64,000 nucleotides of DNA from Candidatus Competibacter denitrificans Run_A_D11 (GCF_001051235.1 NZ_CBTJ020000037.1:1-64000); one strand, 5' to 3'; positions 1-10,666 are shown, numbered from the stretch's first letter. A program made the numbers and translations. Notes: generated by a model from the sequence alone, not told the origin.

Positions 1-1
1 C

Positions 2-88
2 TGGTTTGAGGCGAAACTCGCTATCATCCGCCCCGCCATCCGCACCTATCTGACTAATCCACTTTACAGGCTACCGGCAACTGCGTAA
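2..88 (+). CDS. C-terminal end of a probable IS transposase (partial)
   Basis: An open frame enters from the left edge and ends with TAA at 86-88, giving 28 residues rich in Arg, Leu and Ile (it begins WFEAKLAIIRP). I do not recognise the family from so short a piece. The reason to call it a transposase is position: its last codons run into the 18-bp sequence at 78-95, which recurs as the two inverted ends of a small mobile-like element near 52.8 kb. A gene whose stop codon lies inside a terminal inverted repeat is typical of insertion sequences. What is seen is the frame and the shared end; the transposase identity is inferred. Confidence 0.4.
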   Translation, partial: WFEAKLAIIRPAIRTYLTNPLYRLPATA

Positions 89-95
89 CTCCTAA
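78..95 (+). mobile_element. Right terminal inverted repeat of an insertion sequence
   Basis: The 18-mer CAACTGCGTAACTCCTAA is identical to the right end of the element at 52762-52880 and is the reverse complement of that element's left end. The outward-facing edge is the CCTAA side, so an element lying to the left of this point would end here. The end lies only 27 bp upstream of the hldE start codon, so the insertion may have replaced or modified the hldE promoter. Confidence 0.5.
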
Positions 96-122
96 AATAA
101 ACAAACACATCAACAAAGAAAC

Positions 123-1550
123 ATGAGACCGGCTATTCCCCGTTTCGAACATGCCCGCTTATTGATCGTCGGTGACGTGATGCTGGATCGTTATTGGCAC
201 GGCGCCACCGCCCGAATCTCGCCGGAAGCACCGGTGCCGGTTGTTAAGGTGGAAGACGTTGAAGAGCGGCCCGGCGGTGCGGCCAATGTGGCGGTCAATG
301 CGGCTACCCTGGGCTGTCAGGTTCGCGTCCTGGGCGTGGTGGGTGCCGACGCAGCCGCAACCGTGTTGGAGACTAAATTGCAGCGGCTGGGGGTGGCCTG
401 CGACCTGCTGCGCCAGCCCGGCCAAGCCACGATCACCAAACTACGGGTTCTAAGCCGCAATCAGCAACTGTTGCGCCTGGATTTCGAAGATGGCTTTCCC
501 GGATTTGAGCCAGCCGAACTCCATGCCCGATTCACCGAATACGTGACTCAAGCCGATGCTGTGGTGTTGTCCGACTATCGGAAAGGGGCGCTGCGTGAGG
601 TTGCAAACTATATCGACAGCGCCCGGGCCGCCGACCGGCCGGTACTGGTTGATCCCAAGGGTCAGGATTTCCGGCGCTATCGTGGCGCGACGTTGCTCAC
701 TCCCAATTTGACAGAGTTTGAAGCGATTGTCGGGAAATGCCGCAATGAGATCGAACTGGTCGGCAAAGGTGAGGCACTACGGCGCGATCTGGCTCTGGAA
801 GCCCTGTTGATCACTCGCGGCGAACAGGGCATGACCTTGTTGCAGCAGGATACCGAACCCTTGCAATTCGCTGCCCGCGCTCGTGAGGTTTACGACGTGA
901 CCGGCGCCGGCGATACCGTGATCGCCACCCTCGCTGCCGGGCTGGCCGCTGGGCTACGCCTGCCGGGCGCCACCCTGCTGGCCAATCTCGCGGCTGGTAT
1001 CGTGGTCGGCAAGCTGGGTGCTGCCGGTGTGACCGTCTCCGAATTGCGGCGAGCCGTGTATGAACACGATGAACCGCCACGCGGCTTATTGGAAGAAACC
1101 CCGCTGCTGCACGCCGTTGCCGACGCTAAGGCACATGGCGAAACCATCGTCATGACCAACGGCTGTTTCGATATCCTCCACGCGGGCCACGTCGCCTATC
1201 TGGAGCAGGCCAAGCGTCTGGGGAATCGGCTGATCGTTGCGGTGAACGACGATGCCTCGGTACGCCGACTGAAAGGTGAACAACGCCCAGTCAATCCACT
1301 GTGGGAACGAATGCGGGTCTTGGCTGCTCTCTCGGCAGTCGATTGGGTGGTGCCGTTTTCCGAGGATACCCCAGAACGGCTGATTTGCGCGGTTCGGCCG
1401 GATTATCTGGTCAAAGGCGGCGATAACGATCCGGCACGGATTCCCGGCAATCAATGTGTCTGGGAGAACGGTGGTCAAGTGGTCGTGATGGATTATATCG
1501 ACGGCTGTTCCACCACCAGTACCATTGCCAGGATCTTGCATCACCCATGA
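123..1550 (+). CDS. hldE: Bifunctional D-glycero-beta-D-manno-heptose-7-phosphate kinase / heptose-1-phosphate adenylyltransferase
   Basis: HldE phosphorylates heptose 7-phosphate and later adenylylates heptose 1-phosphate to make ADP-heptose for the lipopolysaccharide inner core in the cytoplasm. The 475-residue length matches the two-domain enzyme. Residues 1 to about 320 are a PfkB-type sugar kinase with the anion-hole motif DVTGAGDT near residue 260. Residues about 340-475 are a nucleotidyltransferase with [12 protein letters not shown]. The ribosome-binding site before the ATG is weak (AAAGAAAC). The stop overlaps the next ATG as ATGA, so translation of the downstream oxidoreductase is probably coupled. 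Upstream DNA is the end of an insertion sequence, so the native promoter is not evident. Confidence 0.95.
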   Translation: MRPAIPRFEHARLLIVGDVMLDRYWHGATARISPEAPVPVVKVEDVEERPGGAANVAVNAATLGCQVRVLGVVGADAAATVLETKLQRLGVACDLLRQPGQATITKLRVLSRNQQLLRLDFEDGFPGFEPAELHARFTEYVTQADAVVLSDYRKGALREVANYIDSARAADRPVLVDPKGQDFRRYRGATLLTPNLTEFEAIVGKCRNEIELVGKGEALRRDLALEALLITRGEQGMTLLQQDTEPLQFAARAREVYDVTGAGDTVIATLAAGLAAGLRLPGATLLANLAAGIVVGKLGAAGVTVSELRRAVYEHDEPPRGLLEETPLLHAVADAKAHGETIVMTNGCFDILHAGHVAYLEQAKRLGNRLIVAVNDDASVRRLKGEQRPVNPLWERMRVLAALSAVDWVVPFSEDTPERLICAVRPDYLVKGGDNDPARIPGNQCVWENGGQVVVMDYIDGCSTTSTIARILHHP

Positions 1551-2740
1551 AAATCACCGGAACCACTATCAAGGTCGATGTAGCGATCATCGGCGGTGGC
1601 ATCGCCGGCTTATGGTTATTGGCCCGCTTGCGACGGCTCGGCTTCAGCGCCTTGCTGATCGAAAGCGAAGCCTTGGGCACCGGTCAGACGATTTGTTCCC
1701 AAGGGATCATTCACGGTGGCGTCAAGTATTCATTGCAGGGCAAGGTGACTGAAGCCGCCAAGTTGATTTCGGAGATGCCGGCTGTTTGGCGGCGCTGTTT
1801 GAAAGGCGAGGGTGACATTGATCTGCGCGGTTCGTTGCTGGTGGAACATCAATACTTATTGGCAACCCGTTCGCCGCGCTCTTGGTTCGCAGGTTTGCTG
1901 GCGAGTAAGGTGGTCAACGGACGTGCGGAAAAGCTGGTCGGAATCGGCGCCGATAGTTATCCCCCCGCATTGCGTCAGGCCGCCTTTCGCGGCACTGTCT
2001 ATCGTCTGGATGAGCCGATTGTTGATGTTGCCTCGGTGTTGAATGCGTTCGCCGACCAGCATCATGAAGCCATTGTCTTGTGCGAAGGGCCGGCGGTGCC
2101 CTCTGGTGATGGCGCAATTACCTTGCGTTATCTGGATCGGCCCATGCTGGCCATTCGCCCATCTTGCACGATCTTTGCTGCTGGAGGGGGTAACTCAGCG
2201 GTACTGTGGGCCTCGTTGCAACAGCGGCCCCTGCATATGGTATTGGTCAGAGGCCCCAGTCTGCCGGGGCCGATGTATGGGCATTTTGTCGGTACCCGCG
2301 ATATCCCCCGCTTAACGGTGACCACTCATTGCGATACGGCTGGCCATTTGGTGTGGTATTTGGGGGGAGAACTGGCCGAAACAGGTGTCAAACGCGACCG
2401 CCAGGAACAGATTCGCATGGCTCGCCGGGAATTAGCGAGCTTGTTGCCGTGGGTTGATTGGTCGCCAACCCAATTCGCTACTTTCTCCGTGAAGCGGGCT
2501 GAAGCCCTGCAAAGCGATGGCAGCCGACCGATAGGCCCAAGCGTGATGCGCGATGGGCGAACCCTCGTGGTATGGCCGACCAAGCTGGCTTTGGCCCCGC
2601 TGCTGGCCGATCAGGTCGAAGAAATGTTGCGGAAACTCGATTTGCGGCCCCGGCCGGCGGATTTACGGCTGCTGGAGGATTGGCCACGGCCCAAGATCGC
2701 TGTCTATCCCTGGAACCGCGAGGATTTGGTGTGGAGTTAA
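1547..2740 (+). CDS. FAD-dependent oxidoreductase (DAO / glycerol-3-phosphate dehydrogenase-like)
   Basis: The 397-residue protein starts [18 protein letters not shown], a classic FAD-binding beta-alpha-beta fold with GGGIAG followed by an acidic IES strand end, as in the D-amino-acid oxidase superfamily. An FAD-contacting segment containing [15 protein letters not shown] follows around residues 48-62. The C-terminal half has a substrate-domain pattern ending in a [11 protein letters not shown] segment. I chose the ATG at 1547 because it overlaps the hldE stop as ATGA and directly precedes the FAD strand. The substrate cannot be told from sequence. Placement between hldE and an aldo/keto reductase, with overlaps at both ends, suggests one transcript, but a role in heptose metabolism is not shown. 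Confidence 0.8.
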   Translation: MKITGTTIKVDVAIIGGGIAGLWLLARLRRLGFSALLIESEALGTGQTICSQGIIHGGVKYSLQGKVTEAAKLISEMPAVWRRCLKGEGDIDLRGSLLVEHQYLLATRSPRSWFAGLLASKVVNGRAEKLVGIGADSYPPALRQAAFRGTVYRLDEPIVDVASVLNAFADQHHEAIVLCEGPAVPSGDGAITLRYLDRPMLAIRPSCTIFAAGGGNSAVLWASLQQRPLHMVLVRGPSLPGPMYGHFVGTRDIPRLTVTTHCDTAGHLVWYLGGELAETGVKRDRQEQIRMARRELASLLPWVDWSPTQFATFSVKRAEALQSDGSRPIGPSVMRDGRTLVVWPTKLALAPLLADQVEEMLRKLDLRPRPADLRLLEDWPRPKIAVYPWNREDLVWS

Positions 2741-3543
2741 GACCCTTGGGTGCAACCAGTTTATCGGTCAGCCCTCTTGGCTTGGGAACGGTTAAATTTG
2801 GTCGCAATGTGGGGGTGAAATACCCTCAACCTTTCGATTTACCCTCTGATCAGGAGGCTCTGACCCTGCTAGCAACCGCCTGGGATCTGGGCATTAATTT
2901 GCTCGATACCGCCCCGGCCTATGGGGTTAGTGAGGAACGGCTCGGTCGGCTATTGCAGCATTGTCGGCGGGATTGGGTGATCGTGACCAAGGTCGGCGAG
3001 GAATTCACCGACGGGGTTTCACGTTTCGATTTCTCTGCGGCTGCGACCCGCACCAGCGTGGAACGCAGCCTGCGCCGGTTGGGAGTTGAAGTGCTGGATG
3101 CCGTGCTGATTCACTCGAACGGTGACGACCTGGCGATTCTGGAACAGGCGGCCGTCCTGCCGACGTTGCTTGATCTAAAACAGGCAGGGCTGGTACGAGC
3201 GGTAGGGATGTCTACAAAAACCTTAATGGGAAGCGTGCGGGCGGTTGAATGCTGCGATTTGGTGATGCTGACTTACAATCAGCACGAACCGTCCGAATTA
3301 ACGGCGATCCGCGCCGCTTGCACCGCTAACAAGGGCATCTTGATTAAGAAAGCGCTACAAAGTGGTTGGTTCAAACAAACACTCGGCAGAGATCCACTAT
3401 TAGATACCCTGAACTTCGTCTACAGTGAACCGGGGATTAGCAGCGTAGTCATCGGAACACTAAATCCTGCCCATCTGCGGGCGAATGCGGTAGAGGTGGA
3501 ACGGGTACTAGCCGTAAGAGCTAAAACGGCACCCTTCGGATAA
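2731..3543 (+). CDS. Aldo/keto reductase
   Basis: This 270-residue NAD(P)H-dependent reductase keeps the AKR catalytic tetrad: Asp in LLDTAPAYG, Tyr in the same AYG, Lys in VIVTKVGE and His in AVLIHSNG. The C-terminal half has the cofactor region with SSVVIGTLNPAHL. I chose GTG at 2731, which overlaps the upstream stop by 10 bp, because GAGGA lies 6 bases before it and the protein then begins [19 protein letters not shown], the usual AKR N-terminus. Longer upstream starts add residues with no family match. The substrate is unknown. Overlap with the FAD oxidoreductase argues for co-translation and possibly sequential redox steps on one compound. Confidence 0.85.
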   Translation: MELRPLGATSLSVSPLGLGTVKFGRNVGVKYPQPFDLPSDQEALTLLATAWDLGINLLDTAPAYGVSEERLGRLLQHCRRDWVIVTKVGEEFTDGVSRFDFSAAATRTSVERSLRRLGVEVLDAVLIHSNGDDLAILEQAAVLPTLLDLKQAGLVRAVGMSTKTLMGSVRAVECCDLVMLTYNQHEPSELTAIRAACTANKGILIKKALQSGWFKQTLGRDPLLDTLNFVYSEPGISSVVIGTLNPAHLRANAVEVERVLAVRAKTAPFG

Positions 3544-3583
3544 CCATTGATCGTTTAGCCATCGGTGTATCGCTCACAGACGC

Positions 3584-3831
3584 GTTCTCTCGACTATCGC
3601 TGCTACAGTGCCAACTGAAATTAGGAGGCCGGAATGCTAATTTTGACGCTAAAACGGATGATCGTGATGGAGTAATGCGGTCGTCGATGGCATTTGTTAA
3701 AGCAAATGTTCTCTCGACTATCGCTGCTACAGTGCCAACTGAAATTAGGAGGCCGGAATGCTAATTTTGACGCTAAAACGGATGATCGTGATGGAGTAAT
3801 GCGGTCGTCGATGGCATTTGTTAAAGCAAAT
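3584..3831. repeat. Two perfect 124-bp tandem copies in the gap before zipA
   Basis: Copy 1 is 3584-3707 and copy 2 is 3708-3831; I compared them base by base and found no difference. Each copy holds an inverted repeat AAATTAG / CTAATTT (3618-3624 and 3637-3643 in copy 1) whose 12-base loop carries most of a consensus Shine-Dalgarno sequence and an ATG, and a second inverted repeat CATTTG / CAAATG (3691-3696 and 3703-3708). The period is not a multiple of three. The element fills most of the 413-base gap between the aldo/keto reductase and zipA. I do not recognise it. It could be a non-autonomous repeat, a small-RNA unit, or a decayed coding repeat. Confidence 0.95.
3634..3764 (+). other. Coupled micro-ORFs inside the 124-bp repeat
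   Basis: In copy 1, AGGAGG at 3623-3628 is 5 bases before ATG 3634 and starts a 13-codon frame (MLILTLKRMIVME) that ends at 3673-3675. That stop overlaps a second ATG (TAATG, 3675), whose frame runs 29 codons across the copy junction to TAA 3762-3764 and ends in EIRRPEC. Copy 2 repeats the 13-codon frame at 3758-3799 and couples it to a 24-codon frame ending at 3873. Spacing and Shine-Dalgarno match are good, but such short frames can arise by chance, so expression is unproven. Confidence 0.35.
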
Positions 3832-3956
3832 AGATTTTACTTAAGCAACGTAGCCTCGCCTCCTTTTCAGTGAGACCAGGATAGGCTGTTCCGTTATCCC
3901 AATCGTCACACAATTTGACCGTGGCAGGCGTAACCTAAAGTCGTGGATTGATAGAA

Positions 3957-4925
3957 ATGGACAAAACGCAATTACAGTGGCTGTTGGCGGTTGTCGGAGC
4001 CGCCGTCGTGGTCCTGATCTATCTGTGGGGCATCCGAAGTCGCCTCAAGGAAGAGATCCGCAATCGCCGTCGCCGACCCTCTCAGGCCAACGAGCCGAAG
4101 TGGGGCGACGCTCCCCCCGATTTGCCGGAAGACGACGGTACGGAAGTACACGAATTCGGCGACTTAGGCCGAGTGACGCCCGATCATCATCTGGCTGATA
4201 AAATCCTGGTGGATGTGGAAATTCATCCGGTCAATCGCGAGCTTGACCCTGAACAAGCCCCACCGCCGACCAAATCGCCTTTGGAGAAACTGCTCAAGCC
4301 ACCGGTACCGCACCATCCGCCGACCACTGAATCCGAGTCAACACCGTCCGCTCTTCAACGGAGCAGCACCGAGAAATCATCCGAAGCCGTTCAACCCCCG
4401 GCTAGCCAGAAATCAACCAGCGCTGCAAAAAACCCACCCATGGATCTGGGGTTAAACCAACCCCTGCCGGAAGCTGATCCAAACCCGGTACCGTCACCTG
4501 AAGCCAAGACCATGGTGGCTTTGACCGTCATGGCATCCCGCCACCAAACCTTTAAGGGAGCCGATATCCAAGCCGCCGCCGAGGAAGCCGGGCTACAACT
4601 GACTGCCTCCGGCCTGTTTGAGCGCTACCCAACCAAGGAAAGCGGTGCCGATAATCCCGTATTCAGCTTAGCGCACCTGCGCAAACCCGGCTCATTCGAA
4701 GCACAAACCCTGGCGCAACTGAGCACACCCGGCTTATTAATCTTCATGAGTCTCCCCGGTCCTTTGGACGGAACGAAGGCTTTGGACCTGCTGGTGCTCG
4801 CCGCTGACCGAGTGGCCCGAAAACTCAACGGCGTCATTTGCGACGAGCAGGGCCACCGAATGACCAACCAAGGGCTGCTCGCGCTACGCGATAAAGTCGC
4901 CAAGCTCGGCGGAACCGCGCACTAA
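3957..4925 (+). CDS. zipA: Cell division protein ZipA
   Basis: ZipA tethers FtsZ to the inner membrane at the division site. The 322-residue protein has the right architecture: an N-terminal membrane anchor at residues 6-24, a short basic patch (RSRLKEEIRNRRRRP), a long Pro/Gln/Ser-rich linker to about residue 180, and a C-terminal FtsZ-binding domain (about 185-322). The start ATG at 3957 puts the hydrophobic anchor directly at the N-terminus; an in-frame TTG 9 bases upstream is less likely. ligA follows after 30 bases, the usual zipA-ligA pair, but smc, which normally precedes them, lies at 30.9 kb. Confidence 0.92.
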   Translation: MDKTQLQWLLAVVGAAVVVLIYLWGIRSRLKEEIRNRRRRPSQANEPKWGDAPPDLPEDDGTEVHEFGDLGRVTPDHHLADKILVDVEIHPVNRELDPEQAPPPTKSPLEKLLKPPVPHHPPTTESESTPSALQRSSTEKSSEAVQPPASQKSTSAAKNPPMDLGLNQPLPEADPNPVPSPEAKTMVALTVMASRHQTFKGADIQAAAEEAGLQLTASGLFERYPTKESGADNPVFSLAHLRKPGSFEAQTLAQLSTPGLLIFMSLPGPLDGTKALDLLVLAADRVARKLNGVICDEQGHRMTNQGLLALRDKVAKLGGTAH

Positions 4926-6986
<2,061 letters not shown>

Positions 6987-6996
6987 GTCATGCGAA

Positions 6997-7022
6997 CCTC
7001 TCTCCCAACAGCGGGAGAGAGG
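6997..7022. terminator. Hairpin between convergent ligA and ppiC
   Basis: CCTCTCTCCC (6997-7006) and GGGAGAGAGG (7013-7022) form a perfect 10-bp stem with a 6-base loop. It sits between the stop codons of two convergent genes, so it probably ends or protects both transcripts. There is no T run on either side, so it is not a textbook intrinsic terminator. Confidence 0.5.
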
Positions 7023-7036
7023 TGAAGCAAGCGGTA

Positions 7037-7996
7037 TTACTTCTTCTCTTCTTTTTTCGGCTCGACAACGGCCGCTGGTGCTGGTGCCGGTTTAGGCGCT
7101 TCGCTGACCTGAATTTCCTTGACCTCGATCTTGGCGCCGGATTTCAGTTTTTCCAGATAATCGTTCACCATCCGACTTTGCAGCATTTGCTGAATCTGTG
7201 GCTTCAACTCATCCAGAGAAGGCGGCGTCGCATCACGGCTATCTTCCAACAGGATGACGTGCCAGCCGAATGACGTCTGCACTGGCTGTTCGGTGTATTT
7301 ACCTTTTTCCATCTTGGCAACGGCTTGGGCGAAGGGGGGCACCATCATGCTGGGAGTGAACCAGCCCAGATCGCCGCCATTATCTTTCGAACTGTCACTG
7401 GATTTGGCTTTAGCCAGCTCAGCGAAATTACCGCCCTTTTTCAGTTCGGCGATGATTTCTTTCGCTTTATCCTCGGAATCGACCAAGATGTGGCTCGCTT
7501 TGTATTCCTTGCCCTTCATAGCCGCGATGGCGGTTTCGTACTCTTTCTTAACGGCGTCTTCGCTGGGTGCGCTTTCGCTCAGCATCCGACGGATCACACT
7601 GCTCGCTAGGAGGCTGCGCTGAACCATGGCCAACTGCTGCTTGATTTGGGCATCATCGGCCAGCTTCTGCTTGTCCGCTTCCTGCACCAGCAATTCTTCC
7701 AAGACCAGTTGATCGACCAACGACTTGCTGGCTTCCGCCGAGTCCACTTTCGTGCGGCCGCGTAACTGCTGAACATATTGGTCGAAAGCCGCTTTAGAGA
7801 TGGTCTTACCATTGACCACGGCTACCGGGTCAGGGATGGTAAACGGCGCTGGGACCGGTTGCGCGGCCGGTGGGGTAGCGGCTTCAGGCTTCTTATCTTC
7901 GGCAGCCAGCACACCTCCCGACAACAGGAGAGTGGAGGACAGCGCCAGCAGCGGAACGATCAATTTAGGCATTTTATGCATACGAGTGGTTTCCAT
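7037..7996 (-). CDS. Periplasmic parvulin-type peptidyl-prolyl isomerase (PpiC/SurA-like)
   Basis: The protein is a secreted prolyl cis-trans isomerase or chaperone. A signal sequence is visible as LIVPLLALSSTLLLSGGVLA followed by Ala-Glu, then a Pro/Ala-rich spacer. An N-terminal SurA-like helical part starts with VAVVNGKTISKAAFDQYV, and a parvulin domain follows with ASHILV, GGDLGWF and SFGWHVI. The C-terminus is Pro/Ala/Lys-rich and low in complexity. I chose the ATG at 7996; ATGs at 7981 and 7972 would shorten the leader but keep the signal core. It ends the yciB-yciI-bolA-ppiC group. Confidence 0.85.
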   Translation of the reverse strand: METTRMHKMPKLIVPLLALSSTLLLSGGVLAAEDKKPEAATPPAAQPVPAPFTIPDPVAVVNGKTISKAAFDQYVQQLRGRTKVDSAEASKSLVDQLVLEELLVQEADKQKLADDAQIKQQLAMVQRSLLASSVIRRMLSESAPSEDAVKKEYETAIAAMKGKEYKASHILVDSEDKAKEIIAELKKGGNFAELAKAKSSDSSKDNGGDLGWFTPSMMVPPFAQAVAKMEKGKYTEQPVQTSFGWHVILLEDSRDATPPSLDELKPQIQQMLQSRMVNDYLEKLKSGAKIEVKEIQVSEAPKPAPAPAAVVEPKKEEKK

Positions 7997-8003
7997 CGGT
8001 GAG

Positions 8004-8297
8004 CTAAGTTGCAGGGGTTGAAGGTGAAGCTTCGTCCGGGGTGTGCGCTTGCGCAATACTCAACGCATGGATTTCCCGGCGCATGAGGTCGGCCACCGCC
8101 GCATGGATCAGGCGGTGACGTTGAATCAGGGTTTTGCCGACAAAAGCGGCAGAGACGAGACGGACAGTGAAATGACCACCCTCGCGTGCTCCAGCATGGC
8201 CGGCGTGAGCGGCGCTATCATCAATGATTTCCAGCCGTTCAGGTGCCAGCGCGGCCCGCAGCCGCGTTTCGAGCAACGCGATTCGCGCCGCCGTCAT
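8004..8297 (-). CDS. BolA family protein
   Basis: This 97-residue protein has the BolA/IbaG class II KH-like fold: an N-terminal helix ([12 protein letters not shown]), the strand-loop with [13 protein letters not shown], the [10 protein letters not shown] strand, and the [17 protein letters not shown] helix with the conserved R-H pair used with monothiol glutaredoxins to bind [2Fe-2S]. The C-terminal 15 residues extend past the fold. Its ATG overlaps the stop of the upstream YciI gene, so the two are probably translationally coupled. It could be BolA proper or a BolA-like paralogue. Confidence 0.88.
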   Translation of the reverse strand: MTAARIALLETRLRAALAPERLEIIDDSAAHAGHAGAREGGHFTVRLVSAAFVGKTLIQRHRLIHAAVADLMRREIHALSIAQAHTPDEASPSTPAT

Positions 8298-8596
8298 GCC
8301 GGCAGCACTTTGCGAAACGGATAGATCTCGACTGCAACATAAACACCCGCCGCGACATAAGGATCGGCGTCCGCCCAGTTTTTGGCAGCTTCCAGCGAGG
8401 CAAATTCGCCGACCACGAGGCTACCTTGAAAGCCAGCGGGGCCGGGGTCAGGGCTGTCGATGGCAGGGAGCGGGCCGGCCAGTACCAAGCGACCTTCCGC
8501 CAGCAGGGCGTTCAACCGCCCAAGGTGAGCGGGACGCGCAGCTAGCCGCTGCGCTAAGCTGTCGGGGGCATCACGGCCCAGGATAGCGTACAACAT
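8294..8596 (-). CDS. yciI: YciI family protein
   Basis: This is a 100-residue protein of the YciI-like ferredoxin-fold family (dimeric alpha-beta barrel). It begins [18 protein letters not shown] and has the conserved active-site-like His in ARPAHLGRL and the GPLPAIDS segment, then [18 protein letters not shown]. The biochemical role of YciI is still unclear. It lies between yciB and bolA with a 2-base gap upstream and a 4-base overlap downstream, the same arrangement as in other gammaproteobacteria. Confidence 0.88.
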   Translation of the reverse strand: MLYAILGRDAPDSLAQRLAARPAHLGRLNALLAEGRLVLAGPLPAIDSPDPGPAGFQGSLVVGEFASLEAAKNWADADPYVAAGVYVAVEIYPFRKVLPA

Positions 8597-8598
8597 GG

Positions 8599-9150
8599 TC
8601 AGGATTCCTTAGAGGGTGCATCATCGGTTTTCAGATGACGGCTCATGTAGACAGCCTGCCCCATCACGAAAACCAAGGTCAACCCCAAGATGCCGAACAG
8701 CTTGAAATTAACCCAGGTATTTTCATCAAAGGTAAAGGCGACATAGAGGTTGATCAATCCCATCGCCACGAAAAATAGGGACCAAGCGACTGTGAGCTTG
8801 ACCCAGATCGGGGCGGGAAGTTCCATCTGGTTACCCATCAACCGCTCCAGCACCGTTTTTCGACCCACAAAACAACTGCCGATAAACAGGATAGCGAACA
8901 GCCAGTTGACAACGGTCGGCTTCCATTTAACGAAAATCGGATCATGGAAAATCAGCGTCGCCCCCCCGAACACCGCCACCAGGACAGCAGTGATCAGTGG
9001 CATTTTCTCGACCCGACGATGCCGCAACCAGCTCCAAGCGACTTGTCCTAAGGTAGCGACAATGAGCACTCCAGTCGCCACATAGATATCTGCCAGTTTG
9101 TAGGCGACAAAGAACAAAACGATGGGCAAAAAGTCAAACAGCAGTTTCAT
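8599..9150 (-). CDS. yciB: Inner membrane septation protein A (YciB/IspZ)
   Basis: This 183-residue integral membrane protein of the intracellular septation A family begins [20 protein letters not shown]. Five hydrophobic segments can be seen, with the conserved [20 protein letters not shown] loop between them and a short charged tail. YciB interacts with cell-envelope elongation and division proteins in Escherichia coli. It is the first gene of the minus-strand group and is divergent from yciO, sharing a 185-base intergenic region. Confidence 0.93.
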   Translation of the reverse strand: MKLLFDFLPIVLFFVAYKLADIYVATGVLIVATLGQVAWSWLRHRRVEKMPLITAVLVAVFGGATLIFHDPIFVKWKPTVVNWLFAILFIGSCFVGRKTVLERLMGNQMELPAPIWVKLTVAWSLFFVAMGLINLYVAFTFDENTWVNFKLFGILGLTLVFVMGQAVYMSRHLKTDDAPSKES

Positions 9151-9268
9151 GCCGATAATAGATGGTTATTGGCGTCAATGAGGAAGTAGGCGAAGGTCTA
9201 CCAATGCTACCGATCCGCTGGCCATGCTGATAGGGTAAGGGAACGGCTCCATGGTTAACGTCTTGACC

Positions 9269-9295
9269 GGGCAACGCCAAACTGGCAAGTTGCCC
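9269..9295 (+). other. Strong stem-loop in the yciO leader region
   Basis: GGGCAAC (9269-9275) pairs with GTTGCCC (9289-9295), and inside it GCCA pairs with TGGC around an AAC loop, leaving a two-base bulge. The structure lies 40 bases upstream of the yciO ATG. No T run follows, so it is more likely a leader structure than a terminator. Confidence 0.4.
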
Positions 9296-9335
9296 ACTCG
9301 ATCACGATTCGCACAACCGATTAATATTACAGGCT

Positions 9336-9956
9336 ATGAGTTCCGTTTTACAAATCCATTCGCTCAACCCACAAACACGCCTCCTGCGACAAGCGGTCGA
9401 GCGCCTAAGCACCGGCGGGGTTATCGTCTACCCGACCGATTCCAGTTACGCCCTGGGTTGCCAGCTCGGTGATAAAGCGGCGGCCGAGCGTATCCGCCAT
9501 CTTCGCCAAACGGATCGGCACCACAATTTCACCTTGGTGTGCCGAGATCTAGCCGAAATCGCCACCTATGCCAAGGTGGATAATCGCCGCTATCGCCTGC
9601 TTAAGGCAGCGACGCCGGGGCCATTTACCTTTATCCTGCAAGCGACCCACGAAGTACCGCGCCGGTTGCAGCACCCCCGCCGCAAAACCATCGGCATCCG
9701 GGTACCGGATCATCCCATCGCCCGTGCTCTGCTCGCGGAGATGGGCGAACCGATCATGAGTTGTACGCTGATCCTGCCAGGCGACGATTGGCCGATGGCC
9801 GACCCTGACCAGATCGTTGAGCGCTTAAGCGGAGCCGTCGATCTGATCATTGATGGTGGCCCCTGCCAGCGGGAACCGACCACCGTGCTTGATCTGACCG
9901 GCGACGCCCCGGAATTACTCCGCCAGGGTTTGGGCGATGCCAGCCCCTTTCTCTAG
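9336..9956 (+). CDS. yciO: YciO/YrdC/Sua5 family protein
   Basis: The 206-residue protein has the YrdC fold that in Sua5/TsaC makes threonylcarbamoyl-AMP for tRNA t6A. Seen are the entry motif GGVIVYPTDSSYALGC, the HHNFTLVCRDL loop, PGPFTFILQATHEVPRR and GIRVPDHPIARALL. The length without a C-terminal Sua5 domain, and synteny with trpS, scpAB and rluB, point to the YciO branch, whose role in t6A synthesis is uncertain. The PHP-domain phosphatase gene (rnm/trpH) that often precedes it is absent; the upstream gap is only 185 bases. Confidence 0.88.
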   Translation: MSSVLQIHSLNPQTRLLRQAVERLSTGGVIVYPTDSSYALGCQLGDKAAAERIRHLRQTDRHHNFTLVCRDLAEIATYAKVDNRRYRLLKAATPGPFTFILQATHEVPRRLQHPRRKTIGIRVPDHPIARALLAEMGEPIMSCTLILPGDDWPMADPDQIVERLSGAVDLIIDGGPCQREPTTVLDLTGDAPELLRQGLGDASPFL

Positions 9957-9989
9957 TCCGCTCCGAGCAGCGCTGCGTATAATCCCACC

Positions 9990-10640
9990 ATGCAAGAACA
10001 ACTCAATACAGTTCAACTGTTAGTCGTACTGGCGCCGCCTCTGCTACTGGCGATCACCCTGCATGAAGTCGCGCACGGCTGGATGGCATGGCGTTTTGGC
10101 GATCCCACCGCCAAATCCCAGGGCCGGCTTAGTCTGAATCCCTTGCGCCACATCGATCCGATTGGCACGGTGCTGGTTCCCGGCCTACTGGCCGCGTTCG
10201 GCGGCTTTATCTTCGGTTGGGCCAAGCCAGTGCCGGTTAACTACAGCCGGCTACGTCATCCCAAGCGGGATATGGCGCTGGTCGCGCTGGCCGGACCCGG
10301 CTCTAACCTGGTTATGGCGCTGGGCTGGGGATTGATTGCGCTCATCGGCCATGGTCTGCGAAATACCTGGGCAGGACTGGGTGAACCGATGCTATTGATG
10401 GGCATTGCGGGTATCGATGTCAATGTGATGCTGGGCGTGCTCAACCTGCTACCGATTCCACCGCTGGATGGTTCACGAGTGCTGGCGGGCGTTTTGCCGA
10501 ATCGGTTTGGCTTGGCGATGCTGCGGATGGAGCGTTATGGGCTGATCATTCTGGTCGTGCTCTTGGCCAGTGGTATCCTCAATCTCATGCCTCTGGTGAA
10601 TGGCGTCCGCCATCTGATCCTGACGCTATTTTTCTCCTGA
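9990..10640 (+). CDS. Site-2 protease family (M50) membrane zinc protease
   Basis: This 216-residue membrane protein has the zinc motif HEVAHG in the first hydrophobic region (about residue 25) and the third ligand motif NLLPIPPLDGSR near residue 150. Four to five hydrophobic segments match the minimal M50 rhomboid-independent core without PDZ or CBS domains. Such short S2P homologues sit beside trpS and scpA in many gammaproteobacteria. No substrate is known. It follows yciO by 33 bases and is probably co-transcribed. Confidence 0.9.
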   Translation: MQEQLNTVQLLVVLAPPLLLAITLHEVAHGWMAWRFGDPTAKSQGRLSLNPLRHIDPIGTVLVPGLLAAFGGFIFGWAKPVPVNYSRLRHPKRDMALVALAGPGSNLVMALGWGLIALIGHGLRNTWAGLGEPMLLMGIAGIDVNVMLGVLNLLPIPPLDGSRVLAGVLPNRFGLAMLRMERYGLIILVVLLASGILNLMPLVNGVRHLILTLFFS

Positions 10641-10666
10641 TTCCAACTTAAAGCGCTGTTTTCATC

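Noticed and set aside
3584-3831. Possible CRISPR array
   Set aside because: There are only two units, they are directly adjacent and 124 bp long, and no spacers separate them.
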